A DNA stretch of 64,000 bases from Vespa crabro (GCF_910589235.1 NC_060965.1:7946255-8010254); one strand, 5' to 3'. Counted from the first letter of the stretch, positions 1 to 13,000 are shown. The notes: generated from the sequence alone by a model not told the origin. Made by a program: numbers and translations.

Positions 1-739
1 ATTATTGTTATTATTGTTGTTATTGTTATTATTGTAATTATTGTTATCATTGTTATTATTGTTATTGATGTTGTTATTATTGTTATTATTGTTATTATTG
101 TTATTATTGTTATTATAGTTATTGTTGTTATTGTTGTTATTATTGTTGTTATTTTTGTTATTGTTATTATTGTTATTATTGTTATTATTGTTATTGTTGT
201 TATTATTGTTATTATCGTTGTTATTGTTATTATTGTTATTGTTGTTATTGATGTTGTTATTATTGTTATTATTGTTATTATTGTTATTATTGTTATTATT
301 GTTATTGTTGTTATTGTTGTTATTATTGCTATTATTGTTGTTGTTATTAACATTTTTATTATTGTTATTTTTATTGTTATTGTTATTGTTATTGTTATTG
401 TTATTATTGCTATTATTGTTATTATTGTTATTGTTGTTATTATTGTTATTATCGTTAATATTGTTATTATTGCTATTATTGCTATTATTGTTAATATTTT
501 TATTGTTGGTATTATTGTTACTATTCTTGTTTTTGTTATTATTGTTATTATTGTCATTATTGTTATTATTGTTGTTATTGTTATTGTTGTTATTATTGTT
601 ATTATCGTTAATATTGTTATTATTGCTATTATTGCTATTATTGTTAATATTTTTATTGTTGTCATTATTGTTACTATTGTTGTTATTGTTGTTATTGTTA
701 TTATTGTTATTATTGTTATTATTGTTATTATTGTAATTA
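1..739. repeat. Tail of an upstream higher-order unit
   Basis: This stretch matches about 11.15-11.87 kb at an offset of 11141 falling to 11132, so it is the last part of a unit whose start lies left of the window. In order it carries the TTTTT-containing cassette at about 150, the block with GCTATT and AACATTTTT at about 330-360, the repeated TATCGTTAATATT words, the CTATTCTTGTTTTTG word near 520-535, and the closing TTGTCATTATTG word near 660. The order is the same before the unit starts at 11872, 22017, 32333, 42883 and 57736. Confidence 0.75.
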
Positions 740-1350
740 TTGTTATTATTGTTATTATTGTTATTGATGTTGTTATTATTGTTACTATTGTTATTGTTAT
801 TGTTGTTATTATTGTTATTATCGTTGTTATTGTTATTATTGTTATTTTTGTTATTATTTTTATTATTGTTATTGTTATTGTTTTTGTTATTTTTAATGTT
901 ATTGTTATTATTGTTTTTATTGCTTTTATTGTTATTGTTGTTATTATTTTTATTAATGTTATTGTTATTGTTATTGTTATTGTTATTATTGTTATTATTG
1001 TTATCATTGTTATTATTGTTGTTATTGTTATTATTGTTATTGATTTTGTTATTATTGTTATTAATGTTATTATTGTTATTATTGTTATTGTTATTATTGT
1101 TATTATAGTTATTGTTGTTATTGTTGTTATTATTGTTGTTATTTTTGTTATTGTTATTATTGTTATTATTGTTATTATTGTTATTGTTGTTATTATTGTT
1201 ATTATTATTATTGTTGTTATTATTGTTGTTATTTTTGTTATTGTTATTATTGTTATTATTGTTATTGTTGTTATTATTGTTGTTAGTGTTGTTATTGTTA
1301 TTATTGTTATTGTTGTTATTATTGTTATTATCGTTATTATTGTTACTATT

Positions 1351-1860
1351 GTGATTATTGTTATTATTGTTATTATTGTTATTATTCTTATTGTTATTGT
1401 TATTATTGTTATTATTGTTATTATTGTTATTATTGTTGTTATTGTTATTATTGTAATTATTATTATTTTTGTTATTATTGTTGTTATTTTTATTATTGTT
1501 ATTATTGTTATAATTGTTATTGTTGTTATTATTGTTGTTATTGTTATTATTGTAATTATTGTTATTGTTGTTATTATTGTTATTATCGTTGTTATTGTTA
1601 TTATTGTGATTATTGTTATTATTGTTATTATTGTTATTATTCTTATTGTTATTGTTATTATTGTTATTATTGTTATTATTGTTGTTATTGTTATTATTGT
1701 AATTATTGTTATCATTGTTATTATTGTTATTGATGTTGTTATTATTGTTATTATTGTTATTATTGTTATTATTGTCATTATAGTTATTGTTGTTATTGTT
1801 GTTATTATTGTTGTTATTTTTGTTATTGTTTTTATTGTTATTATGTTTATTATTTTTATT
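1351..1860. repeat. 255-bp direct repeat pair (CTTATT words)
   Basis: Two adjacent 255-bp segments begin at GTGATT (1351 and 1606), and each has a CTTATTG word 36 bp in (C at 1387 and 1642). The pair recurs at the same 255-bp spacing at 2728/2983, 12519/12774 and 58383/58638, and in units 2 and 3. Unit 4 has only one member (C at 43528), which fits loss by recombination between the two direct repeats. Confidence 0.75.
1841..1852. repeat. TTATGTTTATTA marker word, 7 copies
   Basis: Copies start at 1841, 3182, 12973, 23118, 33434, 43726 and 58837. In unit 0 both copies continue with a TTTTTATTG word, while in later units they continue with TTGTTATTG. This single difference separates unit 0 from the rest. 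Confidence 0.8.
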
Positions 1861-2217
1861 GTTGTTATTATTGTTATTATCGTTGTTATTGTAATTATTG
1901 TTATCATTGTTATTATTGTTATTGATGTTGTTATTATTGTTATTATTGTTATTATTGTAATTATTGTTATTATTGTTATTATTGTTATTGATGTTGTTAT
2001 TATTACTGTTATTATTGTTTTTATTGATATTATTGTTATTATTGTTATTATTGTTATTATCGTTATTACCGTTATAATTGTTATTATTGTTATTATCGTT
2101 ATTATTGTTACTATTGTTATTATTGTTATTATTGTTATTATTGTTATTGTTGTTATTATTGTTATTATTGTTATTGTTTTTATTATTGTTGTTATTGTTG
2201 TTATTGTTATTATTGTT

Positions 2218-3550
2218 ATTATTGTTATTGATTTTGTTATTATTGTTATTAATGTTATTATTGTTATTATTGTTATTGTTATTATTGTTATTATAGTTAT
2301 TGTTGTTATTGTTGTTATTATTGTTGTTATTTTTGTTATTGTTATTATTGTTATTATTGTTATTATTGTTATTGTTGTTATTATTGTTATTATTATTATT
2401 GTTGTTATTATTGTTGTTATTTTTGTTATTGTTATTATTGTTATTATTGTTATTGTTGTTATTGTTGTTATTATTGTTGTTATTTTTGTTATTGTTATTA
2501 TTGTTATTATTGTTATTATTGTTATTGTTGTTATTATTGTTATTATTATTATTGTTGTTATTATTGTTGTTATTTTTGTTATTGTTATTATTGTTATTAT
2601 TGTTATTGTTGTTATTATTGTTGTTAGTGTTGTTATTGTTATTATTGTTATTGTTGTTATTATTGTTATTATCGTTATTATTGTTACTATTGTGATTATT
2701 GTTATTATTGTTATTATTGTTATTATTCTTATTGTTATTGTTATTATTGTTATTATTGTTATTATTGTTATTATTGTTGTTATTGTTATTATTGTAATTA
2801 TTATTATTTTTGTTATTATTGTTGTTATTTTTATTATTGTTATTATTGTTATAATTGTTATTGTTGTTATTATTGTTGTTATTGTTATTATTGTAATTAT
2901 TGTTATTGTTGTTATTATTGTTATTATCGTTGTTATTGTTATTATTGTGATTATTGTTATTATTGTTATTATTGTTATTATTCTTATTGTTATTGTTATT
3001 ATTGTTATTATTGTTATTATTGTTGTTATTGTTATTATTGTAATTATTGTTATCATTGTTATTATTGTTATTGATGTTGTTATTATTGTTATTATTGTTA
3101 TTATTGTTATTATTGTCATTATAGTTATTGTTGTTATTGTTGTTATTATTGTTGTTATTTTTGTTATTGTTTTTATTGTTATTATGTTTATTATTTTTAT
3201 TGTTGTTATTATTGTTATTATCGTTGTTATTGTAATTATTGTTATCATTGTTATTATTGTTATTGATGTTGTTATTATTGTTATTATTGTTATTATTGTA
3301 ATTATTGTTATTATTGTTATTATTGTTATTGATGTTGTTATTATTACTGTTATTATTGTTTTTATTGATATTATTGTTATTATTGTTATTATCGTTATTA
3401 CCGTTATAATTGTTATTATTGTTATTATCGTTATTATTGTTACTATTGTTATTATTGTTATTATTGTTATTATTGTTATTGTTGTTATTATTGTTATTAT
3501 TGTTATTGTTTTTATTATTGTTGTTATTGTTGTTATTGTTATTATTGTTA
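2218..3550. repeat. Right copy of the 1.19-kb duplication, grown to 1.33 kb
   Basis: ATTGATTTTG (TGATTTT at 2229), the CTTATT words (2728 and 2983), TTATGTTTATTA (3182) and CCGTTATAATT (3401) repeat the order of the left copy. The offset rises from 1188 to 1341 because of an internal 153-bp duplication, then falls by 9 bp near the CC word. It ends just before the GTAATTCTTG block at 3557. Confidence 0.75.
2330..2635. repeat. 153-bp tandem duplication (TTTTT-spaced)
   Basis: TTTTT words sit at about 2330, 2420, 2483 and 2573, a spacing of 90, 63 and 90 bp. Homologous cassettes elsewhere (1112, 12244, 22389, 32705 and 58108) carry only two such words 90 bp apart. The extra 153 bp, which is 90 plus 63, is therefore a private duplication of the first pair. 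It keeps the triplet phase. Confidence 0.8.
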
Positions 3551-3556
3551 TTATTG

Positions 3557-3566
3557 TAATTCTTGT
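3557..3566. repeat. GTAATTCTTG word marking the second block subtype
   Basis: This occurs at about 3557, 44366, 49067 and 59495. Related blocks at about 7.85, 14.75, 18.0, 24.88, 35.21, 48.56 and 53.24 kb read GTAATTATTG instead. The CTTG form always continues into a cassette chain with a TTATCATTG-GATGTT-TTTTT order (4190, 44941, 49642 and 60142), so it identifies a second structural subtype shared by units 0, 4 and 5. Confidence 0.72.
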
Positions 3567-4690
3567 TATTATTGTTATTATTGTTATTGATGTTGTTATT
3601 ATTGTTATTATTGTTATTATTGTTATTATTGTTATTGTTGTTATTATTGTTGTTATTGTTGTTATTATTGCTATTATTGCTATTATTGTTATTGTTGTTA
3701 TTATTGTTATTATTGTTATTATTGTTATTATTGTTATTGTTGTTATTATTGTTATTATCGTTGTTATTGTTATTATTTTGATTATTGTTATTATTGTTAT
3801 TTTTGTTATTGTTATTGTTATTATTGTTATTATTGTTGTTATTGTTATTATTGTAATTATTGTTATTATTGTTATTATTGTTATTGATGTTGTTATTATT
3901 GTTATTATTGTTATTATTGTTATTATTGTTATTGTTGTTATTGTTGTTATTATTGCTATTATTGTTGTTGTTATTATTATTTTTATTATTGTTATTGTTA
4001 TTGTTATTGTTATTGTTATTGTTATTATTGTTATTATTGTTATTATTGTTATTGTTGTTATTATTGTTATTATCGTTAATATTGTTATTATTGTTATTAT
4101 TGTTATTATTGTTATTATTGTTGTTGTTGTTATTATTTTTATTATTGTTATTATTGTTATTATTGTTGTTATTGTTATTATTGTAATTATTGTTATCATT
4201 GTTATTATTGTTATTGATGTTGTTATTATTGTTATTATTGTTATTTTTGTTATTATTTTTATTATTGTTATTGTTATTGTTATTGTTATTTTTAATGTTA
4301 TTGTTATTATTGTTATTATTGCTTTTATTGTTATTGTTGTTATTATTGCTATTATTGTTGTTGTTATTAATATTTTTATTATTGTTATTGTTATTGTTAT
4401 AGTTATTGTTATTGTTATTATTGCTGTTATTGTTATTATTGTTATTGTTGTTATTATTGTTATTATCGTTGTTATTGTTATTATTGATATTTTTGTTATT
4501 ATTTTTATTATTGTTATTATTGTTACTATTGTTGATATTGTTGTTATTGTTATTATTGTTATTATTGTTATTATTGTTATTATTGTTGTTATTGTTATTG
4601 TTATTATTGTTACTATTGTTATTGTTATTGTTGTTATTATTGTTATTGTTGTTATTATTGCTATTATTGTTGTTGTTATTAATATTTTTA

Positions 4691-4774
4691 TTATTGTTAT
4701 TGTTATTGTTATTGTTATTGTTATTGTTATTGTTATTGTTATTGTTATTGTTATTGTTATTGTTATTGTTATTA
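4691..4774. repeat. Longest pure TTATTG hexamer tract seen
   Basis: G's fall every 6 bp from 4696 to 4768, giving 13 uninterrupted hexamers, before the spacing returns to 9. Other long tracts lie at about 5171-5235 (10 hexamers) and in the 26.3-26.4, 27.3, 37.1 and 62.5 kb regions. These tracts differ in hexamer number between homologous copies. Confidence 0.75.
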
Positions 4775-6300
4775 TTGTTATTGTTGTTATTATTGTTATT
4801 ATCGTTAATATTGTTATTATTGCTATTATTGCTATTATTGTTAATATTTTTATTGTTGGTATTATTGTTACTATTGTTGTTATTGTTATTAATGTTATTA
4901 TTGTTATTATTGTTATTATTGTTGTTATTGTTATTGTTGTTATTATTGTTATTATCGTTAATATTGTTATTATTGCTATTATTGCTATTATTGTTAATAT
5001 TTTTATTGTTGTCATTATTGTTACTATTGTTGTTATTGTTGTTATTGTTATTATTGTTATTATTGTTATTATTGTTATTATTGTTATTATTGTTGTTATT
5101 GTTATTATTGTTATTATTGTTATTGTTATTGTTATTGTTATTGTTATTGTTATTATTGTTATTATTGTTATTATTGTTATTGTTATTGTTATTGTTATTG
5201 TTATTGTTATTGTTATTGTTATTGTTATTGTTATTATTGTTATTATTGTTATTATTGTTGTTATTGTTATTATTGTGATTATTGTTATTATTGTTATTAT
5301 TGTTATTATTGTTGTTATTGTAATTATTGTTATTATTGTTATTATTGTTATTGTTATTGTTATTGTTATTGTTATTGTTATTATTATTATTATTGTTATT
5401 ATTGTTATTGTTGTTATTATTGTTATTATCGTTAATATTGTTATTATTGTTATTATTGTTATTATTGTTATTATTCTTGTTGTTATTATTTTTATTATTT
5501 TTATTATTGTTATTATTGTTATTATTGTTATTATTTTTATTGTTGTTATTATTGTTATTATCGTTGTTATTGTTATTATTGTGATTATTGTTATGATTGT
5601 TATTATTGTTATTGTTATTGTTATTATTGTTATTATTGTTATTATTGTAATTATTGTTGTTATTGTTATTATTGTAATTATTGTTATTATTGTTATTGTT
5701 GTTATTGTTGTTATTATTGCTATTATTGTTGTTGTTATCATTATTTTTATTATTGTTATTGTTATTGTTATTGTTATTGTTATTATTGTTATTATTGTTA
5801 TTATTGTTATTGTTGTTATTATTGTTATTATCGTTAATATTGTTATTATTGTTATTATTGTTATTATTGTTACTATTGCTGTTGTTATTATTATTTTTAT
5901 TATTGTTATTATTGTTATTATTGTTGTTATTGTTATTATTGTAATTATTGTTATCATTGTTATTATTGTTATTGATGTTGTTATTATTGTTATTATTGTT
6001 ATTATTGTTATTATTGTTATTATAGTTATTGTTGTTATTGTTGTTATTATTGTTGTTATTTTTGTTATTGTTATTATTGTTATTATTGTTATTGTTGTTA
6101 TTATTGTTATTATCGTTAATATTGTTATTATTGTTATTATTTTTATTATTGTTATTATTCTTGTTGTTATTATTTTTATTATTGTTATTATTGTTATTAT
6201 TGTTATTATTTTTATTGTTGTTATTATTGTTATTATCGTTGTTATTGTTATTATTGTGATTATTGTTATGATTGTTATTATTGTTATTGTTATTGTTATT

Positions 6301-6303
6301 GTA
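6301..6303. other. -1 nt phase break (copy A)
   Basis: GTTATTGTATTATTG is found where the regular array would read GTTATTGTTATTATTG. One T is missing, so ATT/GTT triplets shift from phase 1 to phase 0 (coordinate modulo 3). Confidence 0.85.
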
Positions 6304-6419
6304 TTATTGTTATTATTGTTATCATTGTTATTATTGTTGTTATTGTTATTATTGTGATTGTTATTGTTATTGTTATTGTTATTGTTATTGTTATTATTGT
6401 TATTATTGTTATTATTGTT

Positions 6420-7230
6420 AGTATTGTTATTGTTGTTATTGTTGTTATTACTGCTATTATTGTTGTTGTTATTATTATTTTTATTATTGTTATTGTTATT
6501 GTTATTGTTATTGATATTGATATTGTTATTGTTATTATTGTTATTATTGTTATTGTTGTTATTATTGTTATTATTGTAATTATTGTTATTATTGTTATTA
6601 TTGTTATTGATGTTGTTATTACTGTTATTATTGTTATTACTGTTATTATTGTTATTATAGTTATTGTTGTTATTGTTGATATTATTGTCATTGTTATTGT
6701 TATTATTGTTATTATTGTTATTATTGTTATTGTTGTTATTATTGTTATAATCGTTAATATTGTTATTATTGCGATTATTGCTATTATTGTTAATATTTTT
6801 ATTGTTGTTATTATTGTTACTATTGTTGTTATTGTTGTTATTGTTATTATTGTTATTATTGTTATTATTGTTATTAATGTTGTTATTGTTATTGTTATTA
6901 TTGTTATTATTGTTATTATTGTTACTCTTGTTATTGTTATTGTTGTTATTATTGTTATTATCGTTGTTATTGTTATTATTGTTATTTTTGTTATTATTTT
7001 TATTATTGTTATTGTTATTGTTATTGTTATTTTTAATGTTATTGTTATTATTGTTATTATTGCTATTATTGTTGTTATTATTATTATTGTTATTATTGTT
7101 ATTGATGTTGTTATTATTGTTGTTATTGTTATTATTGTTATTATTGTTATTATTGTTGTTATTGTTATTGTTATTATTGTTATTATTGTTATTAATGTTA
7201 TTGTTATTATTGTTATTATTGTTGTTATTC
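6420..7230. repeat. Private segment of copy A
   Basis: This contains words seen nowhere else except its exact duplicate: GTTAGTATTG (6.42 kb), TTACTGCTATT (about 6.45 kb), GATATTGATATTG (6.51 kb), TATAATCGTTAATATT (6.75 kb), GCGATTATTG (6.77 kb) and TTACTCTTG (6.92 kb). The rest follows the usual cassette style. It may be an older and more diverged unit carried along by the 10.1-kb duplication. Confidence 0.7.
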
Positions 7231-7650
7231 TTATTATTGTAATTATTGTTATTATTGTTATTATTTTTATTGATGTTGTTATTATTGTTATTATTGTTAT
7301 TATTGTTATTGTTGTTATTGTTGTTATTATTGCTATTATTGTTGTTGTTATTATTATTTTTATTATTGTTATTGTTATTGTTATTGTTATTATTACTGTT
7401 ATTATTGTTTTTATTGATATTATTGTTATTATTGTTATTATTGTTATTATCGTTATTATCGTTATAATTGTTATTATTGTTATTATCGTTATTATTGTTA
7501 CTATTGTTATTATTGTTATTATTGTTATTATTTTTATTATTGTTACTATAGTTATTATTGTTATTATTGTTATAATTGTTATTACTGTTATTATTGTTAT
7601 TATTGTTATTATAGTTATTATTGTTATTATTGTTATTATTGTTATTATTG

Positions 7651-7668
7651 GTATAATTTTTAGAATTG
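7651..7668. repeat. 18-bp marker word GTATAATTTTTAGAATTG, 11 copies
   Basis: This is the least ATT/GTT-like sequence in the window, and it is identical at 7651, 13420, 14545, 17796, 23565, 33881, 35006, 44164, 48361, 48865 and 59284. Each copy follows a run of TTATTATTG nonamers with TTACTATAG and ATAATTG words 80-130 bp upstream, and is followed by GTGATTATTG 36 bp later. It does not break the triplet phase. It may be a relic of the unique sequence from which the array grew, or a protein-binding site; the sequence does not decide between these. Confidence 0.85.
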
Positions 7669-8702
7669 TTATTATTGTTATTATTGTTATTATTGTGATT
7701 ATTGTTATTATTGTTATTATTGTTATTTATGTTATTGTTACTGTTATTATTGTTATTATTGTTATTATTGTTATTGTTGTTATTATTGTTATTATTGTTA
7801 TTGTTTTTATTATTGTTGTTATTGTTGTTATTGTTATTATTGTTATTATTGTAATTATTGTTATTATTGTTATTATTGTTATTGATGTTGTTATTATTGT
7901 TATTATTGTTATTATTGTTATTATTGTTATTGTTGTTATTATTGTTGTTATAGTTGTTATTATTGCTATTATTGTTATTGTTGTTATTATTGTTATTATT
8001 GTTATTATTGTTATTATTGTTATTGTTGTTATTATTGTTATTATCGTTGTTATTGTTATTATTTTGATTATTGTTATTATTGTTATTTTTGTTATTGTTA
8101 TTGTTATTATTGTTATTATTGTTATTATTGTTGTTATTGTTATTATTGTAATTATTGTTATTATTGTTATTATTGTTATTGATGTTGTTATTATTGTTAT
8201 TATTGTTATTATTGTTATTATTGTTATTGTTGTTATTGTTGTTATTATTGCTATTATTGTTGTTGTTATTATTACTTTTATTATTGTTATTGTTATTGTT
8301 ATTGTTATTGTTATTGTTATTGTTATTATTGTTATTATTGTTATTGTTGTTATTATTGTTATTATCGTTAATATTGTTATTATTGTTATTATTGTTATTA
8401 TTGTTATTATTGTTGTTGTTGTTATTATTTTTATTATTGTTATTATTGTCATTATTGTTGTTATTGTTATTATTGTAATTATTGTTATCATTGTTATTAT
8501 TGTTATTGATGTTGTTATTATTGTTATTATTGTTATTATTGTTATTATTGTTATTATAGTTATTGTTGTTATTGTTGTTATTATTGTTGTAATTTTTGTT
8601 ATTATTATTATTGTTATTATTGTTATTATTGTTATTGTTGTTATTATTGTTATTATCGTTGTTATTGTTATTATTGTGATTATTGTTAATATTGTTATTA
8701 TT

Positions 8703-8709
8703 GGTTTTG
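8703..8709. repeat. GGTTTTG block marker, 8 copies
   Basis: GGTTTTG lies near 8.70, 15.20, 18.85, 25.34, 28.80, 35.66, 39.55 and 54.09 kb. It always follows a GTTGTAATTTTTG word about 110 bp upstream and a GTGATTATTGTTAATATTG stretch. The copy near 54.09 kb has ATAGG in place of TTGG. The block is absent from the GTAATTCTTG-type sections of units 0, 4 and 5. Confidence 0.75.
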
Positions 8710-10048
8710 TTATTGTTATTATTGTTATTATTGTTATTATTGTTGTTATTGTTATTATTGTAATTATTGTTATTATTGTTATTGTTGTTATTGATGTTGT
8801 TATTATTGTTATTATTGTTATTATTGTTATTATTGTTATTATTGTTATTGTTGTTATTGTTGTTATTATTGCTATTATTGTTGTTGTTATTAATATTTTT
8901 ATTATTGTTATTGTTATTGTTATTGTTATTGTTATTGTTATTGTTATTATTGCTATTATTGTTATTATTGTTATTGTTGTTATTATTGTTATTATCGTTA
9001 ATATTGTTATTATTGCTATTATTGCTATTATTGTTAATATTTTTATTGTTGGTATTATTGTTACTATTGTTGTTATTGTTATTATTGTTATTATTGTTAT
9101 TATTGTTATTATTGTTGTTATTGTTATTGTTGTTATTATTGTTATTATCGTTAATATTGTTATTATTGCTATTATTGCTATTATTGTTAATATTTTTATT
9201 GTTGTCATTATTGTTACTATTGTTGTTATTGTTGTTATTGTTATTATTGTTATTATTGTTATTATTGTTATTATTGTTGTTATTGTTATTGTTATTATTG
9301 TTATTATTGTTATTATTGTTACTATTGTTATTGTTATTGTTGTTATTATTGTTATTATCGTTGTTATAGTTATTATTGTTATTTTTGTTATTATTTTTAT
9401 TATTGTTATTGTTATTGTTATTGTTATTTTTAATGTTATTGTTATTATTGTTATTATTGTTATTATTGCTTTTATTGTTATTGTTGTTATTATTTTTATT
9501 AATGTTATTGTTATTGTTATTGTTATTGTTATTATTGTTATTATTGTTATCATTGTTATTATTGTTGTTATTGTTATTATTGTAATTATTATTATTATTG
9601 TTATTGATGTTGTTATTATTGTTATTAATGTTATTATTGTTATTATTGTTATTATTGTTATTATTGTTACTATTGTTATTATAGTTATTGTTGTTATTGT
9701 TGTTATTATTGTTGTTATTTTTGTTATTGTTATTATTGTTATTATTGTTATTATTGTTATTGTTGTTATTATTGTTATTATTATTATTGTTGTTATTATT
9801 GTTGTTATTTTTGTTATTGTTATTATTGTTATTATTGTTAATGTTGTTATTATTGTTGTTATTGTTGTTATTGTTATTATTGTTATTGTTGATATTATTG
9901 TTATTATCGTTGTTATTGTTATTATTGTGATTATTGTTATTATTGTTATTATTGTTATTATTGTTATTATTGTTATTGTTATTGTTATTATTGTTATTAT
10001 TGTTATTATTGTTATTATCGTTATTATTATTAATATTGCTATTATTGT

Positions 10049-10061
10049 TATCTTTGATATT
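10049..10061. repeat. TATCTTTGATATT marker word, 10 copies
   Basis: Identical words start at 10049, 20194, 26128, 30511, 36872, 40595, 47054, 51761, 55457 and 62255. Each is preceded by TATCGTTATTATTATTAATA and GCTATTATTG and followed by a TTTTTATTAATG word. It marks the cassette after the double-TTTTT block. It occurs once in unit 0, twice in units 2 and 3 and three times in unit 4, so it tracks internal duplications. Confidence 0.82.
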
Positions 10062-13000
10062 ATTTTTATTAATGTTATTGTTATTGTTATTGTTATTGTT
10101 ATTATTGTTATTATTGTTATTATTGTTATTATTGTTGTTATTGTTATTATTGTAATTATTGTTATTATTGTTATTATTGTTATTATTATTATTTTTGTTA
10201 TTATTGTTGTTATTTTTGTTATTGTTATTATTGTTATTATTGTTATTGTTATTGTTATTGTTATTATTGTTATTATTGTTATTATTGTAATTATTGTTGT
10301 TAGTGTTATTATTGTAATTATTGTTATTATTGTTATTATTGTTATTGATGTTGTTATTACTGTTATTATTGTTATTATTGTTATTATTGTTATTATTGTT
10401 ATTGTTGTTATTGTTGTTATTATTGCTATTATTGTTGTTGTTATCATTATTTTTATTATTGTTATTGTTATTGTTATTGTTATTGTTATTATTGTTATTA
10501 TTGTTATTATTGTTATTGTTGTTATTATTGTTATTATCGTTAATATTGTTATTATTGTTATTATTGTTATTATTGTTACTATTGCTTTTGTTATTATTAT
10601 TTTTATTATTGTTATTATTGTTATTATTGTTGTTATTGTTATTATTGTAATTATTGTTATCATTGTTATTATTGTTATTGATGTTGTTATTATTGTTATT
10701 ATTGTTATTATTGTTATTATTGTTATTATAGTTATTGTTGTTATTGTTGCTATTATTGTTGTTATTTTTGTTATTGTTATTATTGTTATTATTGTTATTA
10801 TTGTTATTGTTGTTATTATTGTTATTATCGTTGTTATTGTTATTATTGTTATTGTTGTTATTGATGTTGTTATTATTGTTATTATTGTTATTATTGTTAT
10901 TATTGTTATTATTGTTATTATTGTTATTGTTGTTATTGTTGTTATTATTGCTATTATTGTTGTTGTTATTAATATTTTTATTATTGTTATTTTTATTGTT
11001 ATTGTTATTGTTATTGTTATTGTTATTATTGCTATTATTGTTATTATTGTTATTGTTGTTATTATTGTTATTATCGTTAATATTGTTATTATTGGTATTA
11101 TTGTTATTATTGTTACTATTGCTTTTGTTATTATTATTTTTATTATTGTTATTATTGTTATTATTGTTGTTATTGTTATTATTGTAATTATTGTTATTAT
11201 TGTTATTATTGTTATTGATGTTGTTATTATTGTTATTATTGTTATTATTGTTATTATAGTTATTGTTGTTATTGTTGTTATTATTGTTGTTATTTTTGTT
11301 ATTGTTATTATTGTTATTATTGTTATTATTGTTATTGTTGTTATTATTGTTATTATCGTTGTTATTGTTATTATTGTTATTGTTGTTATTGATGTTGTTA
11401 TTATTGTTATTATTGTTATTATTGTTATTATTGTTATTATTGTTATTGTTGTTATTGTTGTTATTATTGCTATTATTGTTGTTGTTATTAATATTTTTAT
11501 TATTGTTATTTTTATTGTTATTGTTATTGTTATTGTTATTGTTATTATTGCTATTATTGTTATTATTGTTATTGTTGTTATTATTGTTATTATCGTTAAT
11601 ATTGTTATTATTGCTATTATTGCTATTATTGTTAATATTTTTATTGTTGGTATTATTGTTACTATTCTTGTTTTTGTTATTATTGTTATTATTGTTATTA
11701 TTGTTGTTATTGTTATTGTTGTTATTATTGTTATTATCGTTAATATTGTTATTATTGCTATTATTGCTATTATTGTTAATATTTTTATTGTTGTCATTAT
11801 TGTTACTATTGTTGTTATTGTTGTTATTGTTATTATTGTTATTATTGTTATTATTGTTATTATTGTAATTATTGTTATTATTGTTATTATTGTTATTGAT
11901 GTTGTTATTATTGTTATTATTGTTATTGTTATTGTTGTTATTATTGTTATTATCGTTGTTATTGTTATTATTGTTATTTTTGTTATTATTTTTATTATTG
12001 TTATTGTTATTGTTTTTGTTATTTTTAATGTTATTGTTATTATTGTTTTTATTGCTTTTATTGTTATTGTTGTTATTATTTTTATTAATGTTATTGTTAT
12101 TGTTATTGTTATTGTTATTATTGTTATTATTGTTATCATTGTTATTATTGTTGTTATTGTTATTATTGTTATTGATTTTGTTATTATTGTTATTAATGTT
12201 ATTATTGTTATTATTGTTATTGTTATTATTGTTATTATAGTTATTGTTGTTATTGTTGTTATTATTGTTGTTATTTTTGTTATTGTTATTATTGTTATTA
12301 TTGTTATTATTGTTATTGTTGTTATTATTGTTATTATTATTATTGTTGTTATTATTGTTGTTATTTTTGTTATTGTTATTATTGTTATTATTGTTATTGT
12401 TGTTATTATTGTTGTTAGTGTTGTTATTGTTATTATTGTTATTGTTGTTATTATTGTTATTATCGTTATTATTGTTACTATTGTGATTATTGTTATTATT
12501 GTTATTATTGTTATTATTCTTATTGTTATTGTTATTATTGTTATTATTGTTATTATTGTTATTATTGTTGTTATTGTTATTATTGTAATTATTATTATTT
12601 TTGTTATTATTGTTGTTATTTTTGTTATTGTTATTATTGTTATAATTGTTATTGTTGTTATTATTGTTGTTATTGTTATTATTGTAATTATTGTTATTGT
12701 TGTTATTATTGTTATTATCGTTGTTATTGTTATTATTGTGATTATTGTTATTATTGTTATTATTGTTATTATTCTTATTGTTATTGTTATTATTGTTATT
12801 ATTGTTATTATTGTTGTTATTGTTATTATTGTAATTATTGTTATCATTGTTATTATTGTTATTGATGTTGTTATTATTGTTATTATTGTTATTATTGTTA
12901 TTATTGTCATTATTGTTATTGTTGTTATTGTTGTTATTATTGTTGTTATTTTTGTTATTGTTTTTATTGTTATTATGTTTATTATTGTTATTGTTGTTAT

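Larger units (their letters stand above)
1030..2217. repeat. Left copy of a 1.19-kb tandem duplication
   Basis: This runs from the ATTGATTTTG word (TGATTTT at about 1041) through the 255-bp repeat, TTATGTTTATTA (1841) and the CCGTTATAATT word (CC at 2069), up to the junction near 2.22 kb. The same words recur in the right copy at offsets of 1188, then 1341, then 1332. The CC dinucleotide occurs only in these two copies, which ties them together as a local event. Confidence 0.75.
740..11871. repeat. Higher-order unit 0 (11.1 kb, rearranged)
   Basis: The unit opens with the start cassette (740-1108), which contains the ATTTTTAATG, GCTTTTATT and ATTGATTTTG words. It then runs through the 255-bp direct repeat (1351-1860), the TTATGTTTATTA word (1841), a tandem copy of that region (to about 3.55 kb), a GTAATTCTTG block (3557), a long GCTATT/TATCGTTAATATT section (4.3-5.1 kb) and hexamer-rich DNA (5.1-5.5 kb). 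A -1 phase break lies at 6302 and a private segment at 6.42-7.23 kb. After that come the 18-bp word (7651), the GGTTTTG block (8703), the TATCTTTGATATT word (10049) and the closing cassettes (10.3-11.87 kb). Its left half resembles units 4 and 5 (GTAATTCTTG block) and its right half resembles units 1-3, so it looks like a recombinant of two subtypes (inference). Confidence 0.75.

Noticed and set aside
4691..5240. Hexamer-rich region as a separate, foreign microsatellite insertion
   Set aside because: It grades into the nonamer pattern on both sides, and similar tracts occur at equivalent places in other units.
7651..7668. GTATAAT in the 18-bp word as a promoter -10 or TATA element
   Set aside because: It has no partner element and no downstream gene, and short AT-rich matches are expected here.
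7727..7740. ATTTATGTTAT near 7.73, 14.62, 17.87, 24.75, 35.08, 48.44 and 53.11 kb as a yeast-type origin consensus
   Set aside because: It is one base off the 11-bp consensus in very AT-rich DNA, with no supporting elements. Chance matches are likely.
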